Shown: piece after piece, positions 1 to 7,351 of the stretch
Position numbering within the stretch: position 1 is the stretch's first letter
Layout: every line of letters begins with the position of its first letter
Virus record (IMG/VR): IMGVR_UViG_3300020477_000990
Coordinates: 1 to 64,000 of that record
From: a virus
DNA length: 64,000 nucleotides
Reading direction: 5' to 3' (one strand)
The notes under the pieces: model-generated
What the model was told of the DNA's origin: nothing
Databases searched by the model: none
What the model saw: only the letters and a program-made list of their open reading frames with translations
Program-made: the position numbers and the translations under genes

Positions 1-76
1 GGGGGATTAGCTCAGCTGGGAGAGCGCCTGATTTGCATTCAGGAGGTCAGCGGTTCGATCCCGCTATCCTCCACCA
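1..76 (+). tRNA. tRNA-Ala (anticodon TGC)
   Basis: A full cloverleaf can be folded. The acceptor arm GGGGGAT pairs with ATCCTCC (one G-U), the D-arm contains AGCTCAGCTGGGAGAGC, the T-arm carries GGTTCGATCC, and the 3' CCA is encoded at 74-76. The anticodon TGC is at 34-36. It lies directly upstream of the SufS gene, and a second tRNA follows that gene. It begins at the first base of the window, so its promoter is not visible. Confidence 0.95.
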
Positions 77-124
77 ATTTAAATATAAGTTATTCGAAAA
101 ATCAACAAGTTAAATATAATAGTA

Positions 125-1333
125 ATGAAACATATTAGAAAACAATTTCCGATATTTAATAAAAAACTACCTAGTGGAAAGACGCTAGTGTACTTTGATA
201 GTGCTAATTCTTCACAAAAACCACAAAGAGTAATTGATCGAATGAATACGTTTTTAACAGAAGAGTATTCTAGTGTTGGTAGAAGTATACATGAATTGTC
301 TAATAGTGCAACAAAGGCGGTTGAAGATAGTAGACAAGCAGTTGCTAAATTTATTAATGCTAGAGAACCAGATGAAATTGTTTTTACAAAATCAGCCACA
401 GAAGCAATTAATATGATATCAACGTCATATGGTAGAACAATGCAACCAGGTGATGAAATAATTACAACAGAAGTAGAACATCATTCAAATTATATTCCGT
501 GGCATTTACAACGTAAGTTTAATGGAGCAGTTATTAAGTTTCTTAAATTAAATAATGAGCATCAAATTAATATTGATGAGCTAGAATCATTAATTACAGA
601 CCGTACTAAAATAATTGCAATTACACATTTATCAAATACTACAGGGCAAACAATAGACGTTAAACGTGTTTGTGAAATTGCTCATGCAAAAGGTATAGTT
701 GTATCAGTTGATGGAACACAAGGTGCTCCACATATGAAAGTTAATGTACAAGATATTGATTGCGATTTTTATGTAATGAGTGGTCATAAAATGTATGCAC
801 CAAGTGGTATTGGAGTAATGTATGCTAAACGTAAATGGATTGATGAATTAGATCCAGCATTAGGTGGTGGTGGAATGATTACAAATGTTGATCATGATAC
901 TGTTGACTTTGCAGAAGGTTCTAAAAAATGGGAAGCTGGAACGTTAGCAGTAACTGAAATTGTTGGCTTACATGAAGCATTAAATTTTTATGTAGATACA
1001 GGTTTTGATGAAATGGTTAAGCATGAAGAAGAATTAATTAATTATGCTTATGAAAAAATGTCAGAAATAGATGGAATGCAGTTTATTGGAACAAAAAAAC
1101 GTAGTGCTGTTATTTCGTTTAATATTGATGGAATACATCATCAAGATATGGCTATGTTTTTAGATGCTTATGGAATAGCAACTCGTCCAGGGCACCATTG
1201 TACACAAATGCTACATAGACAAATAGGATGGACAGGATCTTGTAGAATATCTACAGGAGTGTACAATACAAAAGAGGAAGTTGATTATTTTCTAACTTGT
1301 TTAAATGAAATTAAAGGCAGGTTTGGCAAATAA
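125..1333 (+). CDS. sufS: SufS-type cysteine desulfurase (PLP aminotransferase class V)
   Basis: The 402-residue protein has the normal length of group II cysteine desulfurases, which take sulfur from cysteine onto an active-site cysteine for Fe-S cluster or thio-modification chemistry. Visible hallmarks are His120 in EVEHHSN, Asp196 in SVDGTQ, the PLP lysine Lys222 in SGHKMYAPSG, and the persulfide cysteine Cys359 in RPGHHC. It looks intact and active. It lies between tRNA-Ala and tRNA-Gly. A TATAAT box at 115-120 is only 4 nt from the ATG, so the transcript may start very near the start codon. No SufE/SufU, SufB, SufC or SufD is seen in the window. An A-type carrier (8363) and a CGFS glutaredoxin (41322) are encoded elsewhere. 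A cysteine desulfurase is unusual phage cargo; a CsdA-like role in tRNA thiolation is an alternative. Confidence 0.93.
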   Translation: MKHIRKQFPIFNKKLPSGKTLVYFDSANSSQKPQRVIDRMNTFLTEEYSSVGRSIHELSNSATKAVEDSRQAVAKFINAREPDEIVFTKSATEAINMISTSYGRTMQPGDEIITTEVEHHSNYIPWHLQRKFNGAVIKFLKLNNEHQINIDELESLITDRTKIIAITHLSNTTGQTIDVKRVCEIAHAKGIVVSVDGTQGAPHMKVNVQDIDCDFYVMSGHKMYAPSGIGVMYAKRKWIDELDPALGGGGMITNVDHDTVDFAEGSKKWEAGTLAVTEIVGLHEALNFYVDTGFDEMVKHEEELINYAYEKMSEIDGMQFIGTKKRSAVISFNIDGIHHQDMAMFLDAYGIATRPGHHCTQMLHRQIGWTGSCRISTGVYNTKEEVDYFLTCLNEIKGRFGK

Positions 1334-1345
1334 ATATTAATATAG

Positions 1346-1420
1346 GCGGGTGTAGCTCAGTGGTAGAGCGTCTCGTTGCCAACGAGAAGGTCATGGGTTC
1401 GAACCCCATTACCCGCTCCA
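1346..1420 (+). tRNA. tRNA-Gly (anticodon GCC)
   Basis: The acceptor arm GCGGGTG pairs with TACCCGC. The D-arm is GTAGCTCAGTGGTAGAGC, the anticodon stem-loop is TCTCG-TTGCCAA-CGAGA with anticodon GCC, and the T-arm has GGGTTCGAACCCC. The discriminator base is T and the 3' CCA is encoded at 1418-1420. A perfect T4-like late promoter box starts 3 nt after the tRNA. Confidence 0.95.
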
Positions 1421-1422
1421 TG

Positions 1423-1430
1423 TATAAATA
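1423..1430 (+). promoter_or_regulatory. T4-like late promoter box TATAAATA
   Basis: The exact T4 late consensus TATAAATA lies 18 nt before the ATG of the methyltransferase at 1449. The leader between them is A-rich and contains AAAGAAAG. Confidence 0.6.
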
Positions 1431-1448
1431 AATAAAAAGAAAGAAAAA

Positions 1449-2105
1449 ATGAAAACAGAAAAAATAGAACAGTTTTTAAAGAAGGTAGAATCAGAAGTTT
1501 ATTCTGAACCAGATTCACCTATGCATACACAAATGATAGATATGGTTGTTAAAGATCTTTTAGAAAATCAATTAAAAGAAACAGATAAACAAATTCGTAT
1601 TTTAGATATAGGTTGTGGCCAAGGATATGCATTAATAAAATTTAAAGAAGCTGGGTTTGAAAACTTGCAAGGAATAACAATGAGCAAAGAAGATGTTGAT
1701 AAAACTATTGAAAGAGGATTTAAATGTGAAAACATGGATCAGTCTTTTATGACATTTGATGATAATAGTTTTGATTTTATGTTTTCAAGACATTGTTTAG
1801 AACATTCACCATTTCCATATTTAACATTAATAGAATATTTTAGAGTGTGCAAACCAAATGGTAGAATTTATATAGAAATGCCTGCCCCTAATAATCATCG
1901 TCCATTAGAAAGAATAGCAAATCATTATTCAATTATGGATACTAAAATGTGGGGTGCATTAATGATGAGAGTAGGTTGGCAAGTTTTAGTTGCTAACCAT
2001 TTTACTATTAAATTAACTGACAACAACAATCCTGATAAACCGTTTGACGAAAAGAATTTAGTTTTCGTTTTACAAAAACCAACCAATGAACAATCAACCA
2101 AATAA
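1449..2105 (+). CDS. Class I SAM-dependent methyltransferase
   Basis: The 218-residue protein has a Rossmann methyltransferase core: motif I ILDIGCGQGYAL near residues 50-60, an acidic strand-2 region, and FDFMFSRHCLEHSPFP (motif IV/post-IV of the Methyltransf_11 type), followed by RVCKPNGRIYIEMP. This layout fits small-molecule, lipid or sugar methylation rather than DNA methylation, because no DPPY/NPPY motif is present. It is the first gene after tRNA-Gly and is preceded by a late-type promoter. The next gene starts 15 nt after its stop. The substrate is unknown. Confidence 0.8.
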   Translation: MKTEKIEQFLKKVESEVYSEPDSPMHTQMIDMVVKDLLENQLKETDKQIRILDIGCGQGYALIKFKEAGFENLQGITMSKEDVDKTIERGFKCENMDQSFMTFDDNSFDFMFSRHCLEHSPFPYLTLIEYFRVCKPNGRIYIEMPAPNNHRPLERIANHYSIMDTKMWGALMMRVGWQVLVANHFTIKLTDNNNPDKPFDEKNLVFVLQKPTNEQSTK

Positions 2106-2120
2106 TAATTGGAGATAATA

Positions 2121-3179
2121 ATGATCAAAATAGATACAATTTCTCAAGAAGGATATGAGAAAGTAATACGTATAACTGAACCAGAAAGTGGATTAAATTG
2201 TGTTATTGCATTATGTGATTATTTAAAAACAAAACACATTGCTTTATGTAGTATTAAAGTAGAAGAATATACATCAGATAATTTGCATTTAGATAGAACA
2301 TTAAGATATGCTAATAGTGTAGCTAAAAAACTATCGTATGCAGGATTACCTTACACTGGTGGTTCAATAACAATCAATAAAAGTTCAATTAAAAGTGAAA
2401 GAGAAGCATTAAACCAATTGTCTACTTTTTTAACAACAAATTTAAAAGATGAGTTAGTAGCCTTTGTAGAATATGGTCTTGAAGAATTAGCATTAGATCA
2501 TTTATGTAAAAATTGTGATAGTGTTATACAAATTGATAGTGATTTGTATTTTAAAGCACAGGCAAAAGGTGCATACTATTCTATACGAGCTTTACAACAA
2601 TTTCAAAGTGGAAATAAAAATTTAAAATATAAACATATTGTAATAGACGGAGTCGGACCATTAGGTTCAGAGTTAGCACAATTACTTGATCGTGCAGGAG
2701 CAAATATTACTGTTTGTGATAATGACGAACAAAATATAAACGATTTATATGCTCATATGCATTTTGGTAAATGTACAGTTGAAGAAGCTCCTTCAGTTCC
2801 AGGTGATGTATATGTTTTATGTAGTAGTCCAGAAAAATTAGATAAGAAGTCTACATATGAAATTAAGTCGTCAAGAATTGTAGGTGTAACTGATGCACAA
2901 TTATCTAGTAACAAAGCAGGATATAATTTACATAGTAAAGATATTATATATGTTCCTGAGTTTGTTGCAGGAGTTGGTGGGTTAGTTGCTATTGCAAAAC
3001 AACAATCAAAAGTTAAAAAAACTTTAGACAAAGAGTTAGATACTATTTTTACTAGAACATTGTCGTTATTAAACCATAGTTCAAAAAATAGAAAGCCACC
3101 ATTTATTGTAGCTGAACAACAAATGACAGATAAATCACCAACTAAACAGGCCAAACAACCAGAAACAATAACAATATGA
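2121..3179 (+). CDS. Degenerate Glu/Leu/Phe/Val dehydrogenase-like protein
   Basis: The 352-residue protein follows the leucine dehydrogenase layout. An N-terminal dimerisation/substrate domain ends in KLSYAGLPYTGGSITI, and a Rossmann domain starts with GVGPLGSELAQLLDRAGA. In active enzymes the aligned segments carry two lysines (TYKNA...GGGK). Here both positions are replaced (LSYAG and TGGS), so oxidative deamination is unlikely. The Rossmann glycines are kept, so it may still bind NAD(P). ATG 2121 is chosen because GGAGA lies just upstream; a longer TTG start at 2109 is less likely. The last 4 bases overlap the next gene (ATGA). Role unknown, perhaps structural or regulatory. Confidence 0.65.
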   Translation: MIKIDTISQEGYEKVIRITEPESGLNCVIALCDYLKTKHIALCSIKVEEYTSDNLHLDRTLRYANSVAKKLSYAGLPYTGGSITINKSSIKSEREALNQLSTFLTTNLKDELVAFVEYGLEELALDHLCKNCDSVIQIDSDLYFKAQAKGAYYSIRALQQFQSGNKNLKYKHIVIDGVGPLGSELAQLLDRAGANITVCDNDEQNINDLYAHMHFGKCTVEEAPSVPGDVYVLCSSPEKLDKKSTYEIKSSRIVGVTDAQLSSNKAGYNLHSKDIIYVPEFVAGVGGLVAIAKQQSKVKKTLDKELDTIFTRTLSLLNHSSKNRKPPFIVAEQQMTDKSPTKQAKQPETITI

Positions 3180-3376
3180 CAGATTTAGTATTAACCAATA
3201 TTCTTTACTCATTGCGAGTATTGTTAGTTGGTGGAATATTAGTTAGAGTGTTTATGTATTTTGGCCAGAAATATAAATTAAAATATGAGCATAATTATTG
3301 GATTTCTGTATTTCTAATGAGTCAAATAACTTTTTGGATAGATTATATCCTATTTTCGCAACTTTTAACTCGATAA
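3176..3376 (+). CDS. Small membrane protein, unknown
   Basis: The 66-residue protein has two hydrophobic segments (about residues 4-28 and 40-60) separated by a charged stretch GQKYKLKYEHNY, so a two-pass inner-membrane protein is likely. It is coupled to the preceding gene by an ATGA overlap and followed by an inverted repeat and a promoter. No family recognised. Confidence 0.6.
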   Translation: MTDLVLTNILYSLRVLLVGGILVRVFMYFGQKYKLKYEHNYWISVFLMSQITFWIDYILFSQLLTR

Positions 3377-3379
3377 AGA

Positions 3380-3407
3380 TTAGTCTTTTTGGTTGACAAA
3401 AGACTAA
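3380..3407 (+). repeat. 10-bp perfect inverted repeat overlapping a -35 box
   Basis: TTAGTCTTTT (3380-3389) is matched by AAAAGACTAA (3398-3407) around an 8-nt loop that holds GGTTGAC. The repeat covers the TTGACA of the next promoter, so it may be an operator, or a terminator hairpin for the upstream operon. Confidence 0.5.
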
Positions 3408-3420
3408 TAGATGTTATATT
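3393..3420 (+). promoter_or_regulatory. Sigma-70-like promoter (TTGACA-N16-TATATT)
   Basis: The -35 TTGACA is at 3393-3398 and the -10 TATATT at 3415-3420. The -10 box ends exactly 6 nt before the ATG at 3427, so transcription should start at or next to the start codon. Confidence 0.65.
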
Positions 3421-3426
3421 AATATT

Positions 3427-3873
3427 ATGACTATGCATTTAGAACGTGGCTTAACCACTCTGAATACAAAGAAGCGAAAGACTAAACCCAAGAAAATTGA
3501 GTATTATATGAAAGGGTTTAAAGAACAAAATAAGTTCTTAAAAAGTAAAGGTTTAGTACAAATGACCATGCAAGAATATATTGATTACAGACGTGGCAAG
3601 TTTAAGTCACCCGTTACTACAAATAGGAGTGTAGTGTCAACGGTTAGCACGTCGGTCTCCAAAACCGAAAGTGAGGGTTCGAATCCTTCCACTTCTGCCA
3701 AACCAGAACCTAAATTGAGTAACAAAATAGGCGGTGGTGCTACAAGAAATTGGCGTGAAGAAAAAGAAAGATTAGAAGTAAGTAGAAAATATTCAATTGT
3801 ACCTGCTTATAATAAAGGACCATATATGGTTGTATCAAAAGACGATTTAAAAACAGCAGGTAGAAAAGTATGA
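3427..3873 (+). CDS. Unknown protein whose reading frame runs through a tRNA-Trp gene
   Basis: This 148-codon open frame has a basic N-terminal part (KKRKTKPKKIEYYMKGFKEQ, then YIDYRRGKFK) and a C-terminal part (NWREEKERLEV...YNKGPYMVVSKDDLK). Both read like protein and are in the same frame. Between them, codons about 67-91 are exactly the tRNA-Trp gene at 3625-3700, translated as a serine- and threonine-rich stretch. The start has no Shine-Dalgarno and lies 6 nt behind a -10 box. It overlaps the lipoprotein gene by 4 nt (ATGA). Either the tRNA inserted in frame into an older gene, or the two halves are relics kept open by chance. Function unknown. Confidence 0.6.
   Translation: MTMHLERGLTTLNTKKRKTKPKKIEYYMKGFKEQNKFLKSKGLVQMTMQEYIDYRRGKFKSPVTTNRSVVSTVSTSVSKTESEGSNPSTSAKPEPKLSNKIGGGATRNWREEKERLEVSRKYSIVPAYNKGPYMVVSKDDLKTAGRKV
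3625..3700 (+). tRNA. tRNA-Trp (anticodon CCA), nested in a coding frame
   Basis: The acceptor arm AGGAGTG pairs with CACTTCT, the discriminator is G, and the CCA is encoded at 3698-3700. The anticodon stem-loop is TCGGT-CTCCAAA-ACCGA with anticodon CCA, and the T-arm contains GGGTTCGAATCC. All helices form. The gene lies wholly inside the 3427-3873 reading frame on the same strand, so maturing the tRNA would cut that mRNA. Confidence 0.9.
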
Positions 3874-4190
3874 TAAGAAATCCTGGAATTTTATTTTTAA
3901 TGTTATTATGGATTACTGCGATTGTATTTTTACAAGGGTGTGCATTCCTTCCAACAACGGCTACAACAACAGCAACAGCATCAGGTTCTTATCAAACATA
4001 TAAAACAATTACTATTGCAAAAACAGGAGTTGATGGAGCACTTGCACTTCAAGATAAAAAAACAACTACTGATCATATTTTAGAAATTGTAACAGGTAAA
4101 GACTGTAAAATTATGAGAGCAGTTAAAGAAGAAAGTTTAACATTTTTCTGTGTTGATACAATACCAGAACATATACAATCTAGAGACTAA
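3870..4190 (+). CDS. Small lipoprotein, unknown
   Basis: The 106-residue protein has a hydrophobic N-terminal signal ending in a lipobox (FLQGC, cysteine about residue 24), followed by a Thr/Ala-rich linker. The mature part holds two cysteines (DCKI and FFCVD) that could form a disulfide. It would be anchored in the host envelope. It overlaps the upstream gene by 4 nt. Its role is unknown. Confidence 0.75.
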   Translation: MIRNPGILFLMLLWITAIVFLQGCAFLPTTATTTATASGSYQTYKTITIAKTGVDGALALQDKKTTTDHILEIVTGKDCKIMRAVKEESLTFFCVDTIPEHIQSRD

Positions 4191-4192
4191 TA

Positions 4193-4381
4193 ATGTACGA
4201 AATTTGGTATATACCTAGAATACAAGATGAATTAGTTGTAGCACGATTTGAAAATGAAGAAGATGCACAATCGGCAATGACAGATTTAAAAGATAAAAGA
4301 CCAAAAGCATTTCCACATCATTATATTTGGAATACAGAAACTAAAACTAAAATCAACTACAAAGGAGAAATAAATGCCTAA
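4193..4381 (+). CDS. Unknown small protein
   Basis: A 62-residue soluble protein (MYEIWYIPRIQDELVVARF...) with mixed charge. It starts 2 nt after the lipoprotein stop and overlaps the next gene by 8 nt, so it is part of the same operon. No motif recognised. Confidence 0.6.
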   Translation: MYEIWYIPRIQDELVVARFENEEDAQSAMTDLKDKRPKAFPHHYIWNTETKTKINYKGEINA

Positions 4382-4706
4382 AACAGATGATCCGTTAGGA
4401 CTATATAAAACTAATCAATATTCTTGGTCAGAAGAACTTGATAGAGAAACTACACTTGGACTTGATTTTCAGTGGTGGTGGAATATGCGTAAGTACAAGA
4501 AAAAAGATATTCCAGCAAAACAATTTAGTGATGTAAAAATTAAACAACGTAATGCAGGTAATTATGGATGGCCTGGACCTGAAAAAACTGTAAAGTATTG
4601 GGTTGAACTTATTAATGGTTATGCAGTAGGTATGCATGAACCAAAACGTGGCAAAGCGGAATTTCCGATGTATGAAATGCCTAAAAAGAAAGAAGAGGTT
4701 GCATAA
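4374..4706 (+). CDS. Unknown protein
   Basis: The 110-residue protein is rich in Trp, Tyr and Lys (DFQWWWNMRKYKKKD). AAGGAG stands 8 nt before its ATG, a clear ribosome site. Its stop overlaps the next ATG (TAATG). No family recognised. Confidence 0.6.
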   Translation: MPKTDDPLGLYKTNQYSWSEELDRETTLGLDFQWWWNMRKYKKKDIPAKQFSDVKIKQRNAGNYGWPGPEKTVKYWVELINGYAVGMHEPKRGKAEFPMYEMPKKKEEVA

Positions 4707-4774
4707 TGGAACCAGCAAGTATAGTATTAGCAATATTTTTAGCCCTGTGGATAGCAGGAACTATTGATGGTTAA
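4706..4774 (+). CDS. Tiny membrane peptide
   Basis: A 22-residue open frame that is almost entirely one hydrophobic helix (SIVLAIFLALWIAGTI). It starts by a TAATG overlap with the preceding stop, and its end overlaps the next gene by 8 nt. Support is positional and compositional only. Confidence 0.4.
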   Translation: MEPASIVLAIFLALWIAGTIDG

Positions 4775-5108
4775 AAAATTAGATATGAAAGCAGTAAAGA
4801 AAGAACTGGATGAAATGTTTGATAATTATAAACCAAATCAAAAAATAAAAAAAGAACCAGAAGTTATAGATTTGGTTGAACAAGTAGCAAGGGCAAATCA
4901 AAAAGAACGTGATGCATTTACTAGAGGATTAGTTGCAAAATGGCCTTTGTTAGCAAAACAAATTATGGATAGCATACAAGTTGAAATTTTTGAAGCACGA
5001 ATTAAAGAAGAGCAAGAAACTTTAGAACGTATTTCAGAAGAAGCACGTAAAGAGGATGAACCTCTAATATTAACAAAAGAAATGGAAGTAGGTAAAAATG
5101 GAAATTAA
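4767..5108 (+). CDS. Unknown acidic/helical protein
   Basis: The 113-residue, strongly charged and predicted mostly helical protein ends in a long Glu/Lys/Arg segment (EARIKEEQETLERISEEARKE) that could be a coiled coil. ATG 4767 is taken rather than the adjacent TTG at 4764. It overlaps the aminopeptidase gene by 11 nt. No function recognised. Confidence 0.6.
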   Translation: MVKKLDMKAVKKELDEMFDNYKPNQKIKKEPEVIDLVEQVARANQKERDAFTRGLVAKWPLLAKQIMDSIQVEIFEARIKEEQETLERISEEARKEDEPLILTKEMEVGKNGN

Positions 5109-6597
5109 ATTTATCGACGATATGGCAGGTAGTGGTGAAAGCAATTGCGAAGTACACTTCTTGTATAAAATTAAAGATGATATACAACTATCACAACCAT
5201 CAGCAATATTAGATGAAGGCACAGATGGATTATTAAGTGAAACATTAAACAATAATAAATTTAAAGGAAAGTTTTTAGATAGTTTCTTTATAACATCAAA
5301 TAATTTGCCTTGCCATGATGCATTGTTTATATGTGTTGGTGATCCTAATGAATTAACAGAAAGCAAAAATGAAAAAATTGGTGGAGCAATTTATAGTAAA
5401 TTGCAAGAACGTGGCACACAAGGAAAAGTATTAATTTTTATTGATGATAAAATGAAAGGTCATCCTGCAACAAATATTGGGTTTGGTATGCAGTTAAAAG
5501 AATATAAGTTTGACAAATATTTTACTAAAAAAGATAAAGAAAAAACAGACTTTGAAGTAGTTGTTTGTCGCGACGGTGTTGCATCTACAACATTAGAAAA
5601 AGAATTTATAGATAAACAAGCAATGGCTGATAGTATTGCCTTTACTAAAGATTTAATTTCTGAACCATCAAATGTATTGTATCCTAAATCATATGCTGAT
5701 AGAGTTAACGATTTAGAAAAATTTGGAATAAAAGTTACAGTATATGGTGAAAAAGAATTAAAAAAAATAGGTGCAGATGCATTATTGGCAGTTGGACAAG
5801 GTAGTGAAAGAGAATCACAAATGGTAGTAATGGAATGGCAAGGTGGTAAAAAATCTGAAAAACCTGTAGCATTTGTTGGTAAAGGAGTTTGCTTTGATAC
5901 TGGTGGGTATTCAATTAAGCCATCTAAAGGTTTAAAAGACATGAAATATGATATGGGTGGATCAGCAGTAGTTGTTGGTACTATGATGAGTATTGCAAAA
6001 CGTAATTTACCTATTAATGCAGTTGGAGTTATTGGATTAGTTGAAAATATGGTGTCTAGTACAGCATATAAGCCAGGTGATGTTATTAATTCTATGAGTG
6101 GGCAAACAATTGAAATTGATAATACAGATGCAGAAGGTAGAGTAGTATTAGCAGATTGTTTATGGTACACACAAGATAAGTTTAAACCAAAAACAATGAT
6201 TAATTTAGCAACATTAACAGGAGCAATATCAATTGCACTTGGTGATCAACTTGCTGGTATATTTTCAAATAATGATGAATTAAGTAATCAATTAATTGAT
6301 GCTGGGCATCAAGTAGATGAAAAAGTTTGGCGTTTACCATGCGATCCAATAGGAGAAAGATATGACAAGTATGTTGATTCAACTATTGCAGATATGCATA
6401 ATGTAGGTAAAGGTGGTGAAGCAAGTTCAACAACAGCGGCACAATTTTTGCAAAGGTTTGTTAATGATACTCCATGGACACATATTGATATAGCTGGAGT
6501 TACTTGGAATGATAAAGGATCTATGACAGCATCTGGTGGTGCAACTGGTTGGGGAGTTAAGCTCTTAAACAAATGGGTAGATAACCTTGATGGTTAA
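5098..6597 (+). CDS. pepA: Leucyl aminopeptidase, M17 family
   Basis: The 499-residue protein matches the full length of cytosol aminopeptidases, which are hexameric two-metal enzymes that trim N-terminal residues; some also bind DNA. The C-terminal catalytic half is intact. It shows GKGVCFDTGG with the metal-binding Lys and Asp, KYDMGGSAVV, the signature NTDAEGRVVLAD (metal Asp/Glu and catalytic Arg), and LATLTGA. The N-terminal domain is diverged. The gene sits in a run of small genes and overlaps both neighbours. A possible role is recycling peptides from host protein breakdown by the phage's own ClpA, or N-terminal trimming after the phage deformylase; both are inference. Confidence 0.93.
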   Translation: MEIKFIDDMAGSGESNCEVHFLYKIKDDIQLSQPSAILDEGTDGLLSETLNNNKFKGKFLDSFFITSNNLPCHDALFICVGDPNELTESKNEKIGGAIYSKLQERGTQGKVLIFIDDKMKGHPATNIGFGMQLKEYKFDKYFTKKDKEKTDFEVVVCRDGVASTTLEKEFIDKQAMADSIAFTKDLISEPSNVLYPKSYADRVNDLEKFGIKVTVYGEKELKKIGADALLAVGQGSERESQMVVMEWQGGKKSEKPVAFVGKGVCFDTGGYSIKPSKGLKDMKYDMGGSAVVVGTMMSIAKRNLPINAVGVIGLVENMVSSTAYKPGDVINSMSGQTIEIDNTDAEGRVVLADCLWYTQDKFKPKTMINLATLTGAISIALGDQLAGIFSNNDELSNQLIDAGHQVDEKVWRLPCDPIGERYDKYVDSTIADMHNVGKGGEASSTTAAQFLQRFVNDTPWTHIDIAGVTWNDKGSMTASGGATGWGVKLLNKWVDNLDG

Positions 6598-6856
6598 GCA
6601 AGAAACAATATCACGTCAAGAGCTTAATGAATTAAAAGAATTAATTCAAGAAGAAGCATTAATAACTAGAAGGACAATAGTGAAAACATCACAAAAAACA
6701 GACCCACAAAGTTTAAGGCGTAAAGTTTCTGAAGTAGAACGAAAACAAAAACAGGAACAATATATGCGTAAAAAATATCCAGCAGTTAATGAAGCATATA
6801 AAAATTATCAAGAAGCATTTAAGTATTATAAAATGATAATGAGAACTGTAAAATAG
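6590..6856 (+). CDS. Unknown basic helical protein, paralogue A
   Basis: The 88-residue highly charged protein is predicted helical and ends with EQYMRKKYPAVNEAYKNYQ. The next gene repeats this pattern, so the two form a tandem duplicate pair. ATG 6590 overlaps the aminopeptidase stop. No known domain seen; the basic surface would suit nucleic-acid binding. Confidence 0.65.
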   Translation: MVKQETISRQELNELKELIQEEALITRRTIVKTSQKTDPQSLRRKVSEVERKQKQEQYMRKKYPAVNEAYKNYQEAFKYYKMIMRTVK

Positions 6857-6859
6857 AGT

Positions 6860-7093
6860 ATGGACAAAGAAAAAGATTTAGCACATGAGTTTGAAAATAT
6901 GAGACAAGAATTAATGAAGCACCACGATACAGAATACGGAAATGAAATAGAAGTTCATTCTTTAAGACGTAAGCTCTTAAAACAAGAGCAAAAAATGAAG
7001 CATGAGCAATATATGAGAAGACGTTATCCGTCAGTAAATGAAGCATATAAGCAGTATCAAATGCTCCTAAAATTAACAAAATCGCATAAGTAA
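6860..7093 (+). CDS. Unknown basic helical protein, paralogue B
   Basis: A 77-residue tandem paralogue of the preceding gene. It shares LRRK, then a KQEQKMKHEQYMRRRYPS segment, then VNEAYKQYQ. It starts 3 nt after its paralogue. Function unknown. Confidence 0.65.
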   Translation: MDKEKDLAHEFENMRQELMKHHDTEYGNEIEVHSLRRKLLKQEQKMKHEQYMRRRYPSVNEAYKQYQMLLKLTKSHK

Positions 7094-7096
7094 ATT

Positions 7097-7131
7097 GATA
7101 AATAAATACTGAAGAGCAGACTTCAGTTTAT
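7097..7131 (+). promoter_or_regulatory. Late-promoter-like box and 7-bp hairpin upstream of Hfq
   Basis: GATAAATAAATA (7097-7108) resembles two overlapping late boxes. It is followed by ACTGAAG (7108-7114) pairing with CTTCAGT (7121-7127) around a 6-nt loop and then TTATTT. The element could give the Hfq mRNA a 5' hairpin or terminate upstream transcription. Confidence 0.45.
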
Positions 7132-7143
7132 TTAGGTATAACT

Positions 7144-7350
7144 ATGAACGAAAATGAAACAAATTTTATAAAAAAATTAATAGACAAAAATGCACAGGTG
7201 ACAATTTTTCTAATTAATGGTGTTAAACTAACTGGAGAAATTACCGCTGTGGATCAAAATACATTAAATTTGAAACGTGAAAAACATACTCAATTGGTAT
7301 ATAAAAACGCGATTTCAACTATAATGCCCCTAGAACCCCTAGAAATTTAA
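7144..7350 (+). CDS. hfq: Hfq-like RNA chaperone
   Basis: The 68-residue Sm-fold protein aligns end to end with the bacterial Hfq core. The Sm1 segment VTIFLINGVKLTGEI matches VSIYLVNGIKLQGQI, and the Sm2 segment QLVYKNAISTIMP matches QMVYKHAISTVVP. The proximal-face YKH signature is YKN here, and the arginine-rich rim patch of E. coli Hfq is replaced by a lysine/aspartate stretch (KKLIDKN). RNA specificity may therefore differ. Hfq normally forms hexamers that match small RNAs with mRNAs. The gene is immediately followed by a late promoter and a probable structured RNA, which suggests a linked RNA-regulatory module (inference). Confidence 0.88.
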   Translation: MNENETNFIKKLIDKNAQVTIFLINGVKLTGEITAVDQNTLNLKREKHTQLVYKNAISTIMPLEPLEI

Positions 7351-7351
7351 T

